64,000 nucleotides of DNA, taken from contig NZ_JRJG01000080.1 in NCBI RefSeq assembly GCF_000759435.1, positions 1 through 64,000 on the forward strand. The letters are read 5' to 3'. Shown in pieces: positions 25,235 through 33,179 of the stretch. How positions within the stretch are numbered: the first letter of the stretch is position 1; each line of letters starts with the position of its first letter. The DNA comes from Hoeflea sp. BAL378 (lineage in GTDB: Bacteria; Pseudomonadota; Alphaproteobacteria; Rhizobiales; Rhizobiaceae). A model generated the notes under the pieces. The model was given only the letters and a program-made list of their open reading frames with translations, searched no databases and was not told where the DNA came from. Both the position numbers and the translations under genes were made by a program.

Positions 25235-26473
25235 TTATTTGTAGATGCGCTGGCGCGCCTTTTCCAGCCGGTCGAGGATCTGGTCGACATTGCCGGGCTT
25301 GACCATGAATTCCTGGAAGCCCTCCATGCCGATCTTGGCCATTTCGGCCGGCGCGTCCCGGTCGAAGAACTGGGCGATGCCGCCGTCGGCGGTCGAGAGC
25401 ATCTCGAAGCCTGCCTGCAGGAACGGGTCGTCGCCGACCTTGGACTGGTTGTTGACGGGCAACTGGCCGAGCGCCTCGTTGAGCTTGGTCTGCACGTCGG
25501 CCGTGGCGATATAGGCGAGGAACGTCTTGGCGTCCTCGACATTCTTGGCGCCGGCCGGGATGTGGATCGTGTCGGTGGGCGCTTCCTCGCCGCGCGGGAT
25601 CCCGGCGGTGATTTCCGGGAACACCATGAAGCCCAGCGTGTCGTTGGTCATGCCGCCATCCTTGAACACGGCGACGGCGAAGTTGCCCATGACATAATTG
25701 GCGGCCTTGCCCTGCACCAGAAGGGCCGCGGCATCCTGCCAGTCGAGCGCCGCGTGGTTGGCGGTGAGATAGCCGGGTTCGACCAGCTTCGCCCATTCGG
25801 CGAACGTGTTCTTCACCCGCTCGTCGGTCCAGGCCACCTTGCCGGCGGTGAGCTCCATGTGGAAGTCGTAGCCGTTGGTGCGCAGGTTCATGTAGTCGAA
25901 GATGCCGGCCCCGGGCCACAGCGCCTTGGTGCCGGTGGTCACGCAGTCGATGCCGGCTTCCTTGAACTTGGCGCAATTGTCGATGAACTCGGCCCAGGTC
26001 GTGGGCACCTCGACGCCGACCTGCTTGTAGGCGTCCTTGTTGTAGTAAATGCCCCACTGGTAATAGGTGTAGGGCACGCCCCACTGCTTGCCGTCGATGG
26101 TCATCGAGCCCTTGGCGGACGCCAGCGTCTCGCCGAGATTGTTGTCGGTCCAGACGTCGGAGACGTCCTGGAACTGGCCCGCATTGACGAAGGGCGCCAT
26201 GCGGTTGCCGGCGTACCAGTTGGCGAGGTCGGGCGAATCCGCCGACAGGAAGTTGCGGATCGAGGTCTTGTAGCCTTCGTGGTCGAAGTTCTGCAGCACG
26301 ATGTCGATGTCGGGGTTGGCGGCTTCGAAATCGGCGATCACCGCTTCGAAGGCCGCCAGCGGCGCCGGATCGAAGTCGGCGTAATATTTCACCTCGCGCG
26401 CCTGGGCCAGGGCGGTGCTGGCCATGATGGCAGCCGCCGCTGATCCGAGCAGCGCCGTTTTCAAGAGTTTCAT
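25235..26473 (-). CDS. Galactoside ABC transporter substrate-binding protein (CUT1)
   Basis: A 412-residue periplasmic sugar-binding protein. The signal peptide MKLLKTALLGSAAAAIMASTALAQA is followed by a family 1 solute-binding fold: FEAANPDIDIVLQNFDHEGYKTSIRNFL, WGVPYTYYQWGIYYNKDAY, MGNFAVAVFKDGGM. The ATG at 26473 was chosen because GGAGG lies 9 bases upstream; an ATG at 26482 touches that Shine-Dalgarno and is implausible. It heads the galactoside operon, and its promoter overlaps that of the divergent iclR. The operon context indicates alpha- and/or beta-galactosides as ligands; the sequence itself does not say which. Confidence 0.93.
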   Translation of the reverse strand: MKLLKTALLGSAAAAIMASTALAQAREVKYYADFDPAPLAAFEAVIADFEAANPDIDIVLQNFDHEGYKTSIRNFLSADSPDLANWYAGNRMAPFVNAGQFQDVSDVWTDNNLGETLASAKGSMTIDGKQWGVPYTYYQWGIYYNKDAYKQVGVEVPTTWAEFIDNCAKFKEAGIDCVTTGTKALWPGAGIFDYMNLRTNGYDFHMELTAGKVAWTDERVKNTFAEWAKLVEPGYLTANHAALDWQDAAALLVQGKAANYVMGNFAVAVFKDGGMTNDTLGFMVFPEITAGIPRGEEAPTDTIHIPAGAKNVEDAKTFLAYIATADVQTKLNEALGQLPVNNQSKVGDDPFLQAGFEMLSTADGGIAQFFDRDAPAEMAKIGMEGFQEFMVKPGNVDQILDRLEKARQRIYK

Positions 26474-26608
26474 TCGGGTCATCCTCCCAATGGTTGACTT
26501 CCGAGAATCCCGTCCAGAGGCAAATTGTCCGGCCGCGCCGGCATTCCGGTCTGGACTGGAGGACGCCCTCCCAGGATCCTCGCGTTAAGCCAGATGGCAT
26601 TCCAAAAA

Positions 26609-26623
26609 TTCCACTATTTGGAA
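26609..26623. promoter_or_regulatory. Palindromic operator candidate, TTCCA-N5-TGGAA
   Basis: A perfect 5+5 bp dyad lying between the divergent galactoside operon and iclR. It falls just downstream of the predicted minus-strand start point (about 26636) and just upstream of the -35 of the iclR promoter, so a bound repressor could block both. IclR autoregulation from here is the simplest reading. Confidence 0.55.
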
Positions 26624-26629
26624 CACAAT

Positions 26630-26658
26630 TTGACTATTCAGAATTATCGAACTATGGT
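26630..26658 (+). promoter_or_regulatory. Candidate iclR promoter
   Basis: TTGACT (26630-26635), 17-base spacer, TATGGT (26653-26658). It lies in a locally AT-rich stretch and overlaps the opposing promoter of the galactoside operon. Confidence 0.5.
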
Positions 26659-26672
26659 GTAGTGAATGTCAA
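26643..26672 (-). promoter_or_regulatory. Candidate promoter of the galactoside operon
   Basis: On the minus strand, TTGACA (26667-26672), 18-base spacer, GATAAT (26643-26648); both hexamers are near consensus. The leader to the binding-protein start is about 160 bases. Confidence 0.6.
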
Positions 26673-26714
26673 GCGGCAAAACAGGATCGCATTTGTGGCG
26701 CCGGGGGAGGGAAT

Positions 26715-27566
26715 GTGGACGACAGACGCAGCAACGACACCGGCGCGCCCGTGCCCGCCGCGCCGGAAACAGCCGGCCCGACGGCGCGATCCCGGCCGCC
26801 GACTGACACCGGAACGCTCGGCAAGGCGATCGCCGTGCTCGACATCGTCGCCTCCGCCGAGGCGCCGATGCGCTTCACCGAAATCCTCGACCGCTGCGAC
26901 CAGCCGCGCGGCACGCTGCACCGGCAATTGAGCAATCTGGTCGAGGAGGGACTGTTGAGCCTCAACCGCGACCATTCCTATTCGCTGGGTCTGAGGCTGC
27001 TCAAGTTCGCCGCCAAGGCCTGGGCCGGAAACCAGTTCCGCACCATCGCCGAGCCGCATCTGAGGACCCTGCATGACCGGACCGGCGAGACCGTGCATCT
27101 GGGCGTGCTGCGCGGCACCGAGGTGATCTATCTCGACAAGGTCGAAAGCCGCCAGGCGGTGCGGATGTATTCCCAGATCGGCAATGCCTCGCCGGTGTTC
27201 TGCACCGGCGTCGGCAAGGCGGCGCTGTCGGCGTTGCCGGACGCCGTTCTCGACACGGTCATCGCGCAGATCGCCTTCCGCCGCTTCACCGAACACACCA
27301 TCGTCACCGCCGCGGATCTCAGGGCCGAGATCGCCGAAATCCGCGCCACCGGCAATGCCTATGACCGGGAGGAGCACGAGATCGGCATTCGCTGCGTGGC
27401 AGCGCCGGTCCATTCGGCCGACCGCAGCTTCGTCGCCGGGATTTCGGTCACCGGGCCCGCCTACCGGGTCTCGATGGAGGCGCTGCAGTCCTGGGCAGGG
27501 CTGGTCCGGGAAGCGGCGAACGCCATCATGGACGACATGGCGCCCCGGCTCGGGCCGCGCACCTGA
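26715..27566 (+). CDS. IclR family transcriptional regulator
   Basis: A 283-residue IclR-type regulator. A ~30-residue Ala/Pro-rich start leads to the winged helix (LGKAIAVLDIVASAEAPMRFTEILDRCDQPRGTLHRQLSNLVEEGLLSLN). The effector domain follows (GETVHLGVLRGTEVIYLDKVESRQAVRMYSQIGNASPVFCTGVGKAALS, then DREEHEIGIRCVAAPV). The GTG at 26715 has GGGAGG about 4 bases upstream. It is divergent from the galactoside operon and followed by the transporter ATPase gene, so it probably controls both. IclR proteins usually bind a small organic acid or sugar derivative; a galactonate-type intermediate is a reasonable guess. Confidence 0.92.
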   Translation: MDDRRSNDTGAPVPAAPETAGPTARSRPPTDTGTLGKAIAVLDIVASAEAPMRFTEILDRCDQPRGTLHRQLSNLVEEGLLSLNRDHSYSLGLRLLKFAAKAWAGNQFRTIAEPHLRTLHDRTGETVHLGVLRGTEVIYLDKVESRQAVRMYSQIGNASPVFCTGVGKAALSALPDAVLDTVIAQIAFRRFTEHTIVTAADLRAEIAEIRATGNAYDREEHEIGIRCVAAPVHSADRSFVAGISVTGPAYRVSMEALQSWAGLVREAANAIMDDMAPRLGPRT

Positions 27567-27634
27567 CGCCGCGCCGGCCAGCCGGCGCGACCAATTGACC
27601 CCGAAGGATGCGGGGTGGAGGAAAGGGAGAGAAC

Positions 27635-28720
27635 ATGGCAGGGCTTGAACTCCGCAAGGTCAAGAAATCCTTTGGGTCGGTGGATGTCATCCACGGCGTC
27701 GACCTCAGCGTCGAGGACGGCGAATTCACCGTGTTTGTCGGCCCCTCGGGCTGCGGCAAATCCACGCTCCTGCGGCTCGTCGCGGGGCTGGAGGACGCCA
27801 CCGGCGGCACGCTCGAGATCGGCGGAACCGACGTCACCCATGTCGAGCCGGCCGATCGCGGCGTCGCCATGGTGTTCCAGTCCTATGCGCTCTATCCGCA
27901 CATGACGGTGGAGGAGAACATGGGTTTTGGCCTGCGGATGACCGGCCATCCCAGGGACGACATCAAGGCGCGCGTCGCCCGCGCCGCGGCCATCCTGCAT
28001 CTCGAACCGCTGCTCGACCGCAAGCCCAAGCAGCTCTCCGGCGGCCAGCGCCAGCGGGTCGCCATCGGCCGGGCGATCGTCCGCCAGCCCAAGGTGTTCC
28101 TGTTCGACGAGCCGTTGTCCAACCTCGACGCCGAACTGCGCGTGCAGATGCGGTTGGAAATCGCCAAGCTGCACAAGGAGCTTGGCGCCACCATGATCTA
28201 TGTGACGCATGACCAGGTCGAGGCCATGACGCTGGCCGACAAGATCGTGGTGCTGCGCGGGGGCAGGGTGGAGCAGGTGGGCTCGCCGCTGCACCTGTAT
28301 GATGATCCCGACAACAGCTTCGTCGCCGGCTTCATCGGCTCCCCGCGGATGAACTTCCTGAGGGCGGTCGTCGACGCTTCCGACGGCGAGATCCTGACGG
28401 TGCGGCTCCCCGACATGGGCGCCGTCACCGTCCCGGTCGCCATCAGGTCCGGCCATCCGCCGAAGGGCGCGGAGCTGTCGCTCGGCATTCGCCCGGAGCA
28501 TTTCGATCCGGCGGGGTCGGTCAGGATCGAGACGCCGGTGGACGTCATCGAGAACCTCGGCGGCTCGTCCTTCGCCTATTCGCGCTCCGAGGACGAACTG
28601 CCGCTCACCATCGAGTTGCGCGGCAACCGCGAGGCGCGCGAAGGCGACGTGCTCAAGACCGGCTTCGATCCGGCACGGGCGTTCCTGTTCGACGCCAAGA
28701 CAGGTCTGCGTCTGCGCTGA
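27635..28720 (+). CDS. ABC transporter ATP-binding protein (MsmK/UgpC/LacK-type)
   Basis: A 361-residue CUT1 ATPase. Walker A is [10 protein letters not shown]-loop [13 protein letters not shown], signature [15 protein letters not shown], Walker [14 protein letters not shown] and switch His in [10 protein letters not shown]. The C-terminal TOBE/regulatory domain holds FIGSPRMNF and [10 protein letters not shown]. It is 68 bases downstream of iclR on the same strand, whereas the matching permeases and binding protein are divergent, and no other ATPase is present for them. The ATG at 27635 follows an AGGGAGAG ribosome-binding stretch. Confidence 0.94.
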   Translation: MAGLELRKVKKSFGSVDVIHGVDLSVEDGEFTVFVGPSGCGKSTLLRLVAGLEDATGGTLEIGGTDVTHVEPADRGVAMVFQSYALYPHMTVEENMGFGLRMTGHPRDDIKARVARAAAILHLEPLLDRKPKQLSGGQRQRVAIGRAIVRQPKVFLFDEPLSNLDAELRVQMRLEIAKLHKELGATMIYVTHDQVEAMTLADKIVVLRGGRVEQVGSPLHLYDDPDNSFVAGFIGSPRMNFLRAVVDASDGEILTVRLPDMGAVTVPVAIRSGHPPKGAELSLGIRPEHFDPAGSVRIETPVDVIENLGGSSFAYSRSEDELPLTIELRGNREAREGDVLKTGFDPARAFLFDAKTGLRLR

Positions 28721-28733
28721 AACCAAGACGAAC

Positions 28734-28759
28734 CCGCCGCACATACCCATGCGCGGCGG
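28734..28759. terminator. Weak dyad between convergent genes
   Basis: CCGCCGC (28734-28740) pairs with GCGGCGG (28753-28759) around a 12-base loop in the 69 bases between the ATPase gene and the convergent acyl-CoA ligase. No T-run follows on either strand, so the terminator role is tentative. Confidence 0.35.
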
Positions 28760-28789
28760 ATCCCGGACGTGCCTGCATCCGGTCGGGTG

Positions 28790-30418
28790 TCAGGCCGTCG
28801 GCAGGTGATAATCCTTCATCCGGTCGCGCAACACGGTCTTCTGGATCTTGCCGGTGGCGGTGTGCGGGATCTCGTCGATGAACACCACGTCGTCGGGCAT
28901 CCACCATTTGGCGATCTTGCCTTCGAGAAAGTCGAACAGCGATTGCTTGCTGGGCGACCGGCCTTCCTTGACCACCACCACCAGCAGCGGACGCTCGTCC
29001 CATTTGGGATGCGCGACGCCGATCACCGCGGCCTCGGCGACGTCGGGATGGCCGACGGCCAGGTTCTCGATCTCGATCGTGGAAATCCATTCTCCGCCGG
29101 ACTTGATCACGTCCTTGGCCCGGTCGGTGATCTGCATGTAGCCATGAGGGTCGACATGGGCGACGTCGCCGGTGTCGAACCAGCCTTCCGCATCGAACTG
29201 CTCGGCGCCGCGGCCCTTGTAATAGGAGGACGAGACCGCCGGGCCGCGGACCTTGAGCCGGCCGAAGGTCTTGCCGTCCCACGGAAGCTCCTCGTTCTCG
29301 TCGTTGGTCACCTTCATCTCGACCGTGAACGGCGGATGGCCCTGTTTGGCCTGGATGTCGAGCCTGGCCTCGCCCTCGAGATGGCTGTATTCCGGCTTGA
29401 GCGAGCAGAGCGTGCCGAGCGGGCTCATCTCCGTCATTCCCCAGGCATGGATCACCTCGACGCCGTAATCGTCCTGGAACGCCTTGGTGATCGCGCGCGG
29501 GCAGGCCGAGCCGCCGATCACGACGCGGCTGAGGTTCGGCAACTCGCCGCCGTGCTTTTCCATGTGCTGGAGCAGCATCAGCCAGACGGTCGGCACCGCC
29601 GCGGTGATGGTGACTTTTTCCCTTGTGAGGATTTCATAGATCGACGCGCCGTCCATGCCCGGGCCGGGCATCACCATCGCGCAGCCCGACATCGGCCCGG
29701 AGAAGGCCGTCGACCAGCCATTGGCGTGGAACAGCGGCACCACCGGCATCAGCCGGTCGCGCGAGGAGAGATTGAGCATGTCCGGCTGGATCGCCGCCAT
29801 GGCGTGCAGCACGTTGGAGCGGTGCGAATAGACCACGCCCTTGGGGTCGCCCGTGGTGCCCGAGGTGTAGCACATACCGGCGGCCGTTCTCTCGTCGAAT
29901 TCGCGCCAGGTGAAATCGCCGTCGCCCTCGGCGATGTAGCTCTCGTAGGACACCGCGTTCCTGAGCGAGGTCTCGGGCATGTGCGCGTCGTCGGTCAGGA
30001 TGACGATCCGCTCGAGGCTCGGCACCTTCGGCGTGATCATCTCGGCCAGCTTGACGAAGGTGAGATCGACGAACAGCATCCTGTCTTCGGCGTCGTTCAT
30101 GATCCAGGCGATCTGGTCGGGAAACAGCCGCGGATTGAGCGTGTGATACACCGCGCCGATGCCCAGGATCCCGTACCAGCTCTCCAGGTGCCGCCAGGTG
30201 TTCCAGGCCATCGTCGCAATCCGGTCGCCGATCCCGCAGCCATCGCGGTCGAGCCGCTGGGCGAGCTTGAGCGCGCGGGCGCGAATGTCGCCGTAAGTCG
30301 TGGTGTGAAATGGTCCCTCGACGGACCGCGAAACCACCTCCCGCCGTCCGTGATAGATGGCCGCGTGGTCAATCACCTTGTGGCAAAGCAGCGGCCATTC
30401 TTGCATCATCCCAAGCAT
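28790..30418 (-). CDS. AMP-binding acyl-CoA synthetase (long-chain fatty acid--CoA ligase type)
   Basis: A 542-residue ANL-superfamily ligase that activates a carboxylic acid to its acyl-AMP and then its CoA thioester. Core motifs are [19 protein letters not shown] (A3), [14 protein letters not shown] (A5), [12 protein letters not shown] (A7), [17 protein letters not shown] (A8) and the catalytic Lys in TATGKIQKT (A10). The opening [20 protein letters not shown] and [20 protein letters not shown] match the group that holds medium/long-chain acyl-CoA synthetases and DmdB (3-methylmercaptopropionate-CoA ligase), which cannot be told apart by eye. It stands alone, convergent with the ATPase gene and divergent from a LuxR-type gene. 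Confidence 0.9.
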   Translation of the reverse strand: MLGMMQEWPLLCHKVIDHAAIYHGRREVVSRSVEGPFHTTTYGDIRARALKLAQRLDRDGCGIGDRIATMAWNTWRHLESWYGILGIGAVYHTLNPRLFPDQIAWIMNDAEDRMLFVDLTFVKLAEMITPKVPSLERIVILTDDAHMPETSLRNAVSYESYIAEGDGDFTWREFDERTAAGMCYTSGTTGDPKGVVYSHRSNVLHAMAAIQPDMLNLSSRDRLMPVVPLFHANGWSTAFSGPMSGCAMVMPGPGMDGASIYEILTREKVTITAAVPTVWLMLLQHMEKHGGELPNLSRVVIGGSACPRAITKAFQDDYGVEVIHAWGMTEMSPLGTLCSLKPEYSHLEGEARLDIQAKQGHPPFTVEMKVTNDENEELPWDGKTFGRLKVRGPAVSSSYYKGRGAEQFDAEGWFDTGDVAHVDPHGYMQITDRAKDVIKSGGEWISTIEIENLAVGHPDVAEAAVIGVAHPKWDERPLLVVVVKEGRSPSKQSLFDFLEGKIAKWWMPDDVVFIDEIPHTATGKIQKTVLRDRMKDYHLPTA

Positions 30419-30590
30419 ATTGTTCCCTTTTGCATTTTCCTCATCCTAAGCCCGACAGTATGACCGATGCGCCGTGGGGGACAATACGAAAGTATCTGGG
30501 GAGTATGGTTTTGCATCTCTTTAAATTTAGACGATTCTTAATTAGGGTTGTCCATAAGATTCGCGTGATGTTCAGTTCTGTCGGTGTGGC

Positions 30591-30602
30591 GTAAGCGCTT
30601 AC
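30591..30602. promoter_or_regulatory. Perfect palindrome GTAAGCGCTTAC upstream of the LuxR-type gene
   Basis: A 12-base perfect palindrome about 90 bases before the LuxR-type start, in a 273-base AT-richer divergent region (30419-30691). The AAGCGCTT core is typical of LacI-type operators, but no LacI gene is in the window; autoregulation by the LuxR-type protein is an alternative. Confidence 0.35.
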
Positions 30603-30691
30603 AAGTATAAGCGGGAAAACGCAGTTCGGGGGGTGGGAGCGACTCTTGCCTAGGGGAATACAATCGGGTCTGTTTGGGTCAAAGCTCAGTT

Positions 30692-31471
30692 ATGCCAAAA
30701 CATGAAGCAGAGAGAGCGCTTGAGGCTGCAGCGGCACTGAGCGGGCAGATCTCCCGGGAGCAGGAAATGCAGTTGGTGCGCCAGCGATTGGAGCAATGCG
30801 TTTCCCAGTTCGATATTTTCCGGTTTCTCCGGGAAGTCACGTCACTGTTCGGGTTCAAGTTCTTCCTGGTGGCGAACAAGCCGGGCTCCGCGAGCGGGCC
30901 GTTTTCCGAGGCGATCGTCATCACCTCCGCGCCCTCCGACCTGATCCAGAAATGCGAGGACATCGCCACCACGGCGGTCAATCCGCTCGCCGTGATCATC
31001 CGCGAGACCATATTGCCATTCGAGTACCGGCTTCAGGAATGCGGTATGCATCACCCGGCCCGGTATCAGGCGCTCGCTGCCGCGGTGAGAAACGAACCCG
31101 ATCTCGGTTGCTGGTTCGTCGTTCCGGTCTACGACCCCGACCATGGCGCTGCGGCGGTCTGCTTCCTGGGCGACCGCCCGCCGATGAGCTTCGGCGAAAC
31201 CGCGGAAATGACCCTCTACGGGCATCTGCTGCACAATAAGTTGCGGGAGGTGTCCGCCAAGCCGGCCAAGTCCGCGTCTCCCTTGAGCGATCGCGAACGG
31301 GAATGCCTGCTCTGGACCGCCGCCGGCAAGACATCGGTTGAAATCGGCCAGATACTCGAACTGTCGGAGCACACCGTCAACCACTACCTGAACAATGTTG
31401 CCCGCAAGGTGGGCGCGGTCAACCGCACCCAGGCCGTGGCCTACGCCATGCGCAACGGCTACATCGACTGA
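30692..31471 (+). CDS. Orphan LuxR-family regulator with degenerate autoinducer-binding domain
   Basis: A 259-residue regulator. Residues about 30-185 look like an autoinducer-binding domain and about 195-255 form a LuxR-type HTH (LSDRERECLLWTAAGKTSVEIGQILELSEHTVNHYLNN / VARKVGAVNRTQAVAYA). Residues that hold acyl-homoserine lactone in TraR are not evident: there is no YPxxWxxxY stretch, and the usual DP after it reads NP (VNPLAVIIRE). No luxI is nearby. It may therefore bind another ligand or none. The ATG at 30692 is preferred to an upstream TTG. It is divergent from the acyl-CoA ligase. Confidence 0.85.
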   Translation: MPKHEAERALEAAAALSGQISREQEMQLVRQRLEQCVSQFDIFRFLREVTSLFGFKFFLVANKPGSASGPFSEAIVITSAPSDLIQKCEDIATTAVNPLAVIIRETILPFEYRLQECGMHHPARYQALAAAVRNEPDLGCWFVVPVYDPDHGAAAVCFLGDRPPMSFGETAEMTLYGHLLHNKLREVSAKPAKSASPLSDRERECLLWTAAGKTSVEIGQILELSEHTVNHYLNNVARKVGAVNRTQAVAYAMRNGYID

Positions 31472-31517
31472 GGGCAGCGGCCGCGTTTGCGGCTCGGCTC
31501 ACGCGGCCGGTGCCGGC

Positions 31518-33179
31518 TCACGGCGTCGCCGGGTACCAGTAGCGCGCATTGGCTTCACCGCGGATGATCCGCACATGCTGGTTGGCGAACACCCGGTAGG
31601 GGTGGCTCCATTCTCCGTCGGGCCACTGCACGCGGATGGTGGCGCGCTCGGACACGCCCAGGCCGACATGGACGAAGCCCGCCCGGCCCGAGGCATGGCC
31701 GCCGCCGATCTGGATCCTGCGGGTCTGGGTGCGGGTGCCGGTGCGCACCGAGATCAGCGATCCGACCGCGTCCGGATTGATCTTGCCGTTGTCGAGCTCG
31801 ATCTTCACCCAGTTGCCCATCGGCCGGTGTCCCCAGTCCGTTTCCGCGCCGAGATTGCGGAACAGGCTCGCCGGGTGCTCGCGGTTGACCACCAGCAGGT
31901 CGAGCATGCCGTCCATGTTGAAATCCTCGACCACCGCGCCGCGGCCGCGCGTGCGCAGCGCGATCCCGGCTTCCCCGCCCTTTTCGTGGAAGGCCTGGTC
32001 GAAGCCGCCCAGCAGCAGGTTGTCGGGGTCGAAGCTTGCGAAATCGGGCATGGCCTGGACATTGCCCTTGGCGATGAACAGGTCGGTGAGCGTGTCGTTG
32101 TTGATGTCGGCGAACTGGCTGTGCCAGCCTGTCGAGGGCTTGTGGTCGCCGCCGGTATAGGGCCGCTGCGCCGTGGCGCCGCGTTCGAAGGCGATGTCGC
32201 GGTAGGTCGGCCGGTCTTCGCCCGCCTCCTCGTCGAGCTTCTGGATCTTGGTGTCGCCCATCGAGGTCAGCGCGTATTCGGGCAGACCGTCGGCGTCGAA
32301 ATCGGTTTCGGCGATTCCCATGCCCCAGATGGTAAGCCGCTGCCACCCTTGCGATTTCGAATAGAGCCGCGGCGGGCGGCCCTCCGCCATCTGCCAGAGC
32401 TGTTCCTCTCCGTCGCGGTAGTACTGCCGGTCATTGGTGATCCGGAGATCCGGCCGGCCCGACCGGTTCCAGTCGGTAAACAGCACCGACAGCGCACAGT
32501 AGCCGGGCTCCAGCGTCAGCGGCTCGGAATAATCGGGCGCGTCGCCCGGGCGCGGCCTCAGCAACTGGTTGGGCTCGCAGGTCCCGAACGGCGTTCCGGG
32601 CGCCGAGCGGTCGACATAATTGCCGATCGCCATGGTCGGGAACCGGTTGCCCTTCTCCCAGATCGCCGAGAGCCCGGTCGACCAGGCCCGGCCGCCATCA
32701 ATGGCGAATTCCCTGTTGGCCTTCTGGAACCGGCAATCGGCGCCGCCCTTGAGCACCAGGTTGCGGCCGAGTCTGAGCAGCACCAGGTCCATGTGCCGGT
32801 CATTGTCGATGTCGAGCGGATAGGCGCCGAGCACGCCGGTGAGGTCCTCCGGGTCAAGCCCGGTCTCGAGCGGCTTGAAGGCGAGCGCTCCGCCGGTCTG
32901 GCTTTCATTGACGAAGAATTCGGCCGGCGAGGCGCCCCCGGCAAGCACCAGGTCGGGACGGCGGTCGCCATTGCAGTCGAAGCTCGCCACGCCTCCGCCG
33001 ACGAAGAACTCCCAGCCGCCGGTGTAGCTGTGGTCGATGCCGGCTTCGAGCGCTTCCTCGTGCAGGATCGGCACGTCGGAGCTGAAATCAGCCCCCGCCG
33101 CGGCAGGTGTGCTGAGCGGGGCGAGAAGGAGACCGCCGAGAGCCGGCAGGGCGAAAAACAGGGAACGCATGGGCTTCAT
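31518..33179 (-). CDS. Secreted CRTAC1-family protein (FG-GAP/VCBS repeats, ASPIC/UnbV domain)
   Basis: A 553-residue exported protein. The signal peptide MKPMRSLFFALPALGGLLLAPL is followed by Ala/Pro up to a likely AAAG cleavage region. The body is a beta-propeller with repeated calcium-loop motifs: FDCNGDRRPDLVLAGG, LDIDNDRHMDLVLL, TDWNRSGRPDLRI, TDFDADGLPEYAL, ADINNDTLTDLFIA and EDFNMDGMLDLLVVN. The C-terminus is an ASPIC/UnbV domain (GSLISVRTGTRTQTRRIQIG ... VGLGVSERATIRVQWPDGE). The function is unknown; such proteins are thought to bind ligands or partners outside the cytoplasm. Its start overlaps the DUF1111 stop by 4 bases, so the two are translated together and probably interact. Confidence 0.88.
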   Translation of the reverse strand: MKPMRSLFFALPALGGLLLAPLSTPAAAGADFSSDVPILHEEALEAGIDHSYTGGWEFFVGGGVASFDCNGDRRPDLVLAGGASPAEFFVNESQTGGALAFKPLETGLDPEDLTGVLGAYPLDIDNDRHMDLVLLRLGRNLVLKGGADCRFQKANREFAIDGGRAWSTGLSAIWEKGNRFPTMAIGNYVDRSAPGTPFGTCEPNQLLRPRPGDAPDYSEPLTLEPGYCALSVLFTDWNRSGRPDLRITNDRQYYRDGEEQLWQMAEGRPPRLYSKSQGWQRLTIWGMGIAETDFDADGLPEYALTSMGDTKIQKLDEEAGEDRPTYRDIAFERGATAQRPYTGGDHKPSTGWHSQFADINNDTLTDLFIAKGNVQAMPDFASFDPDNLLLGGFDQAFHEKGGEAGIALRTRGRGAVVEDFNMDGMLDLLVVNREHPASLFRNLGAETDWGHRPMGNWVKIELDNGKINPDAVGSLISVRTGTRTQTRRIQIGGGHASGRAGFVHVGLGVSERATIRVQWPDGEWSHPYRVFANQHVRIIRGEANARYWYPATP

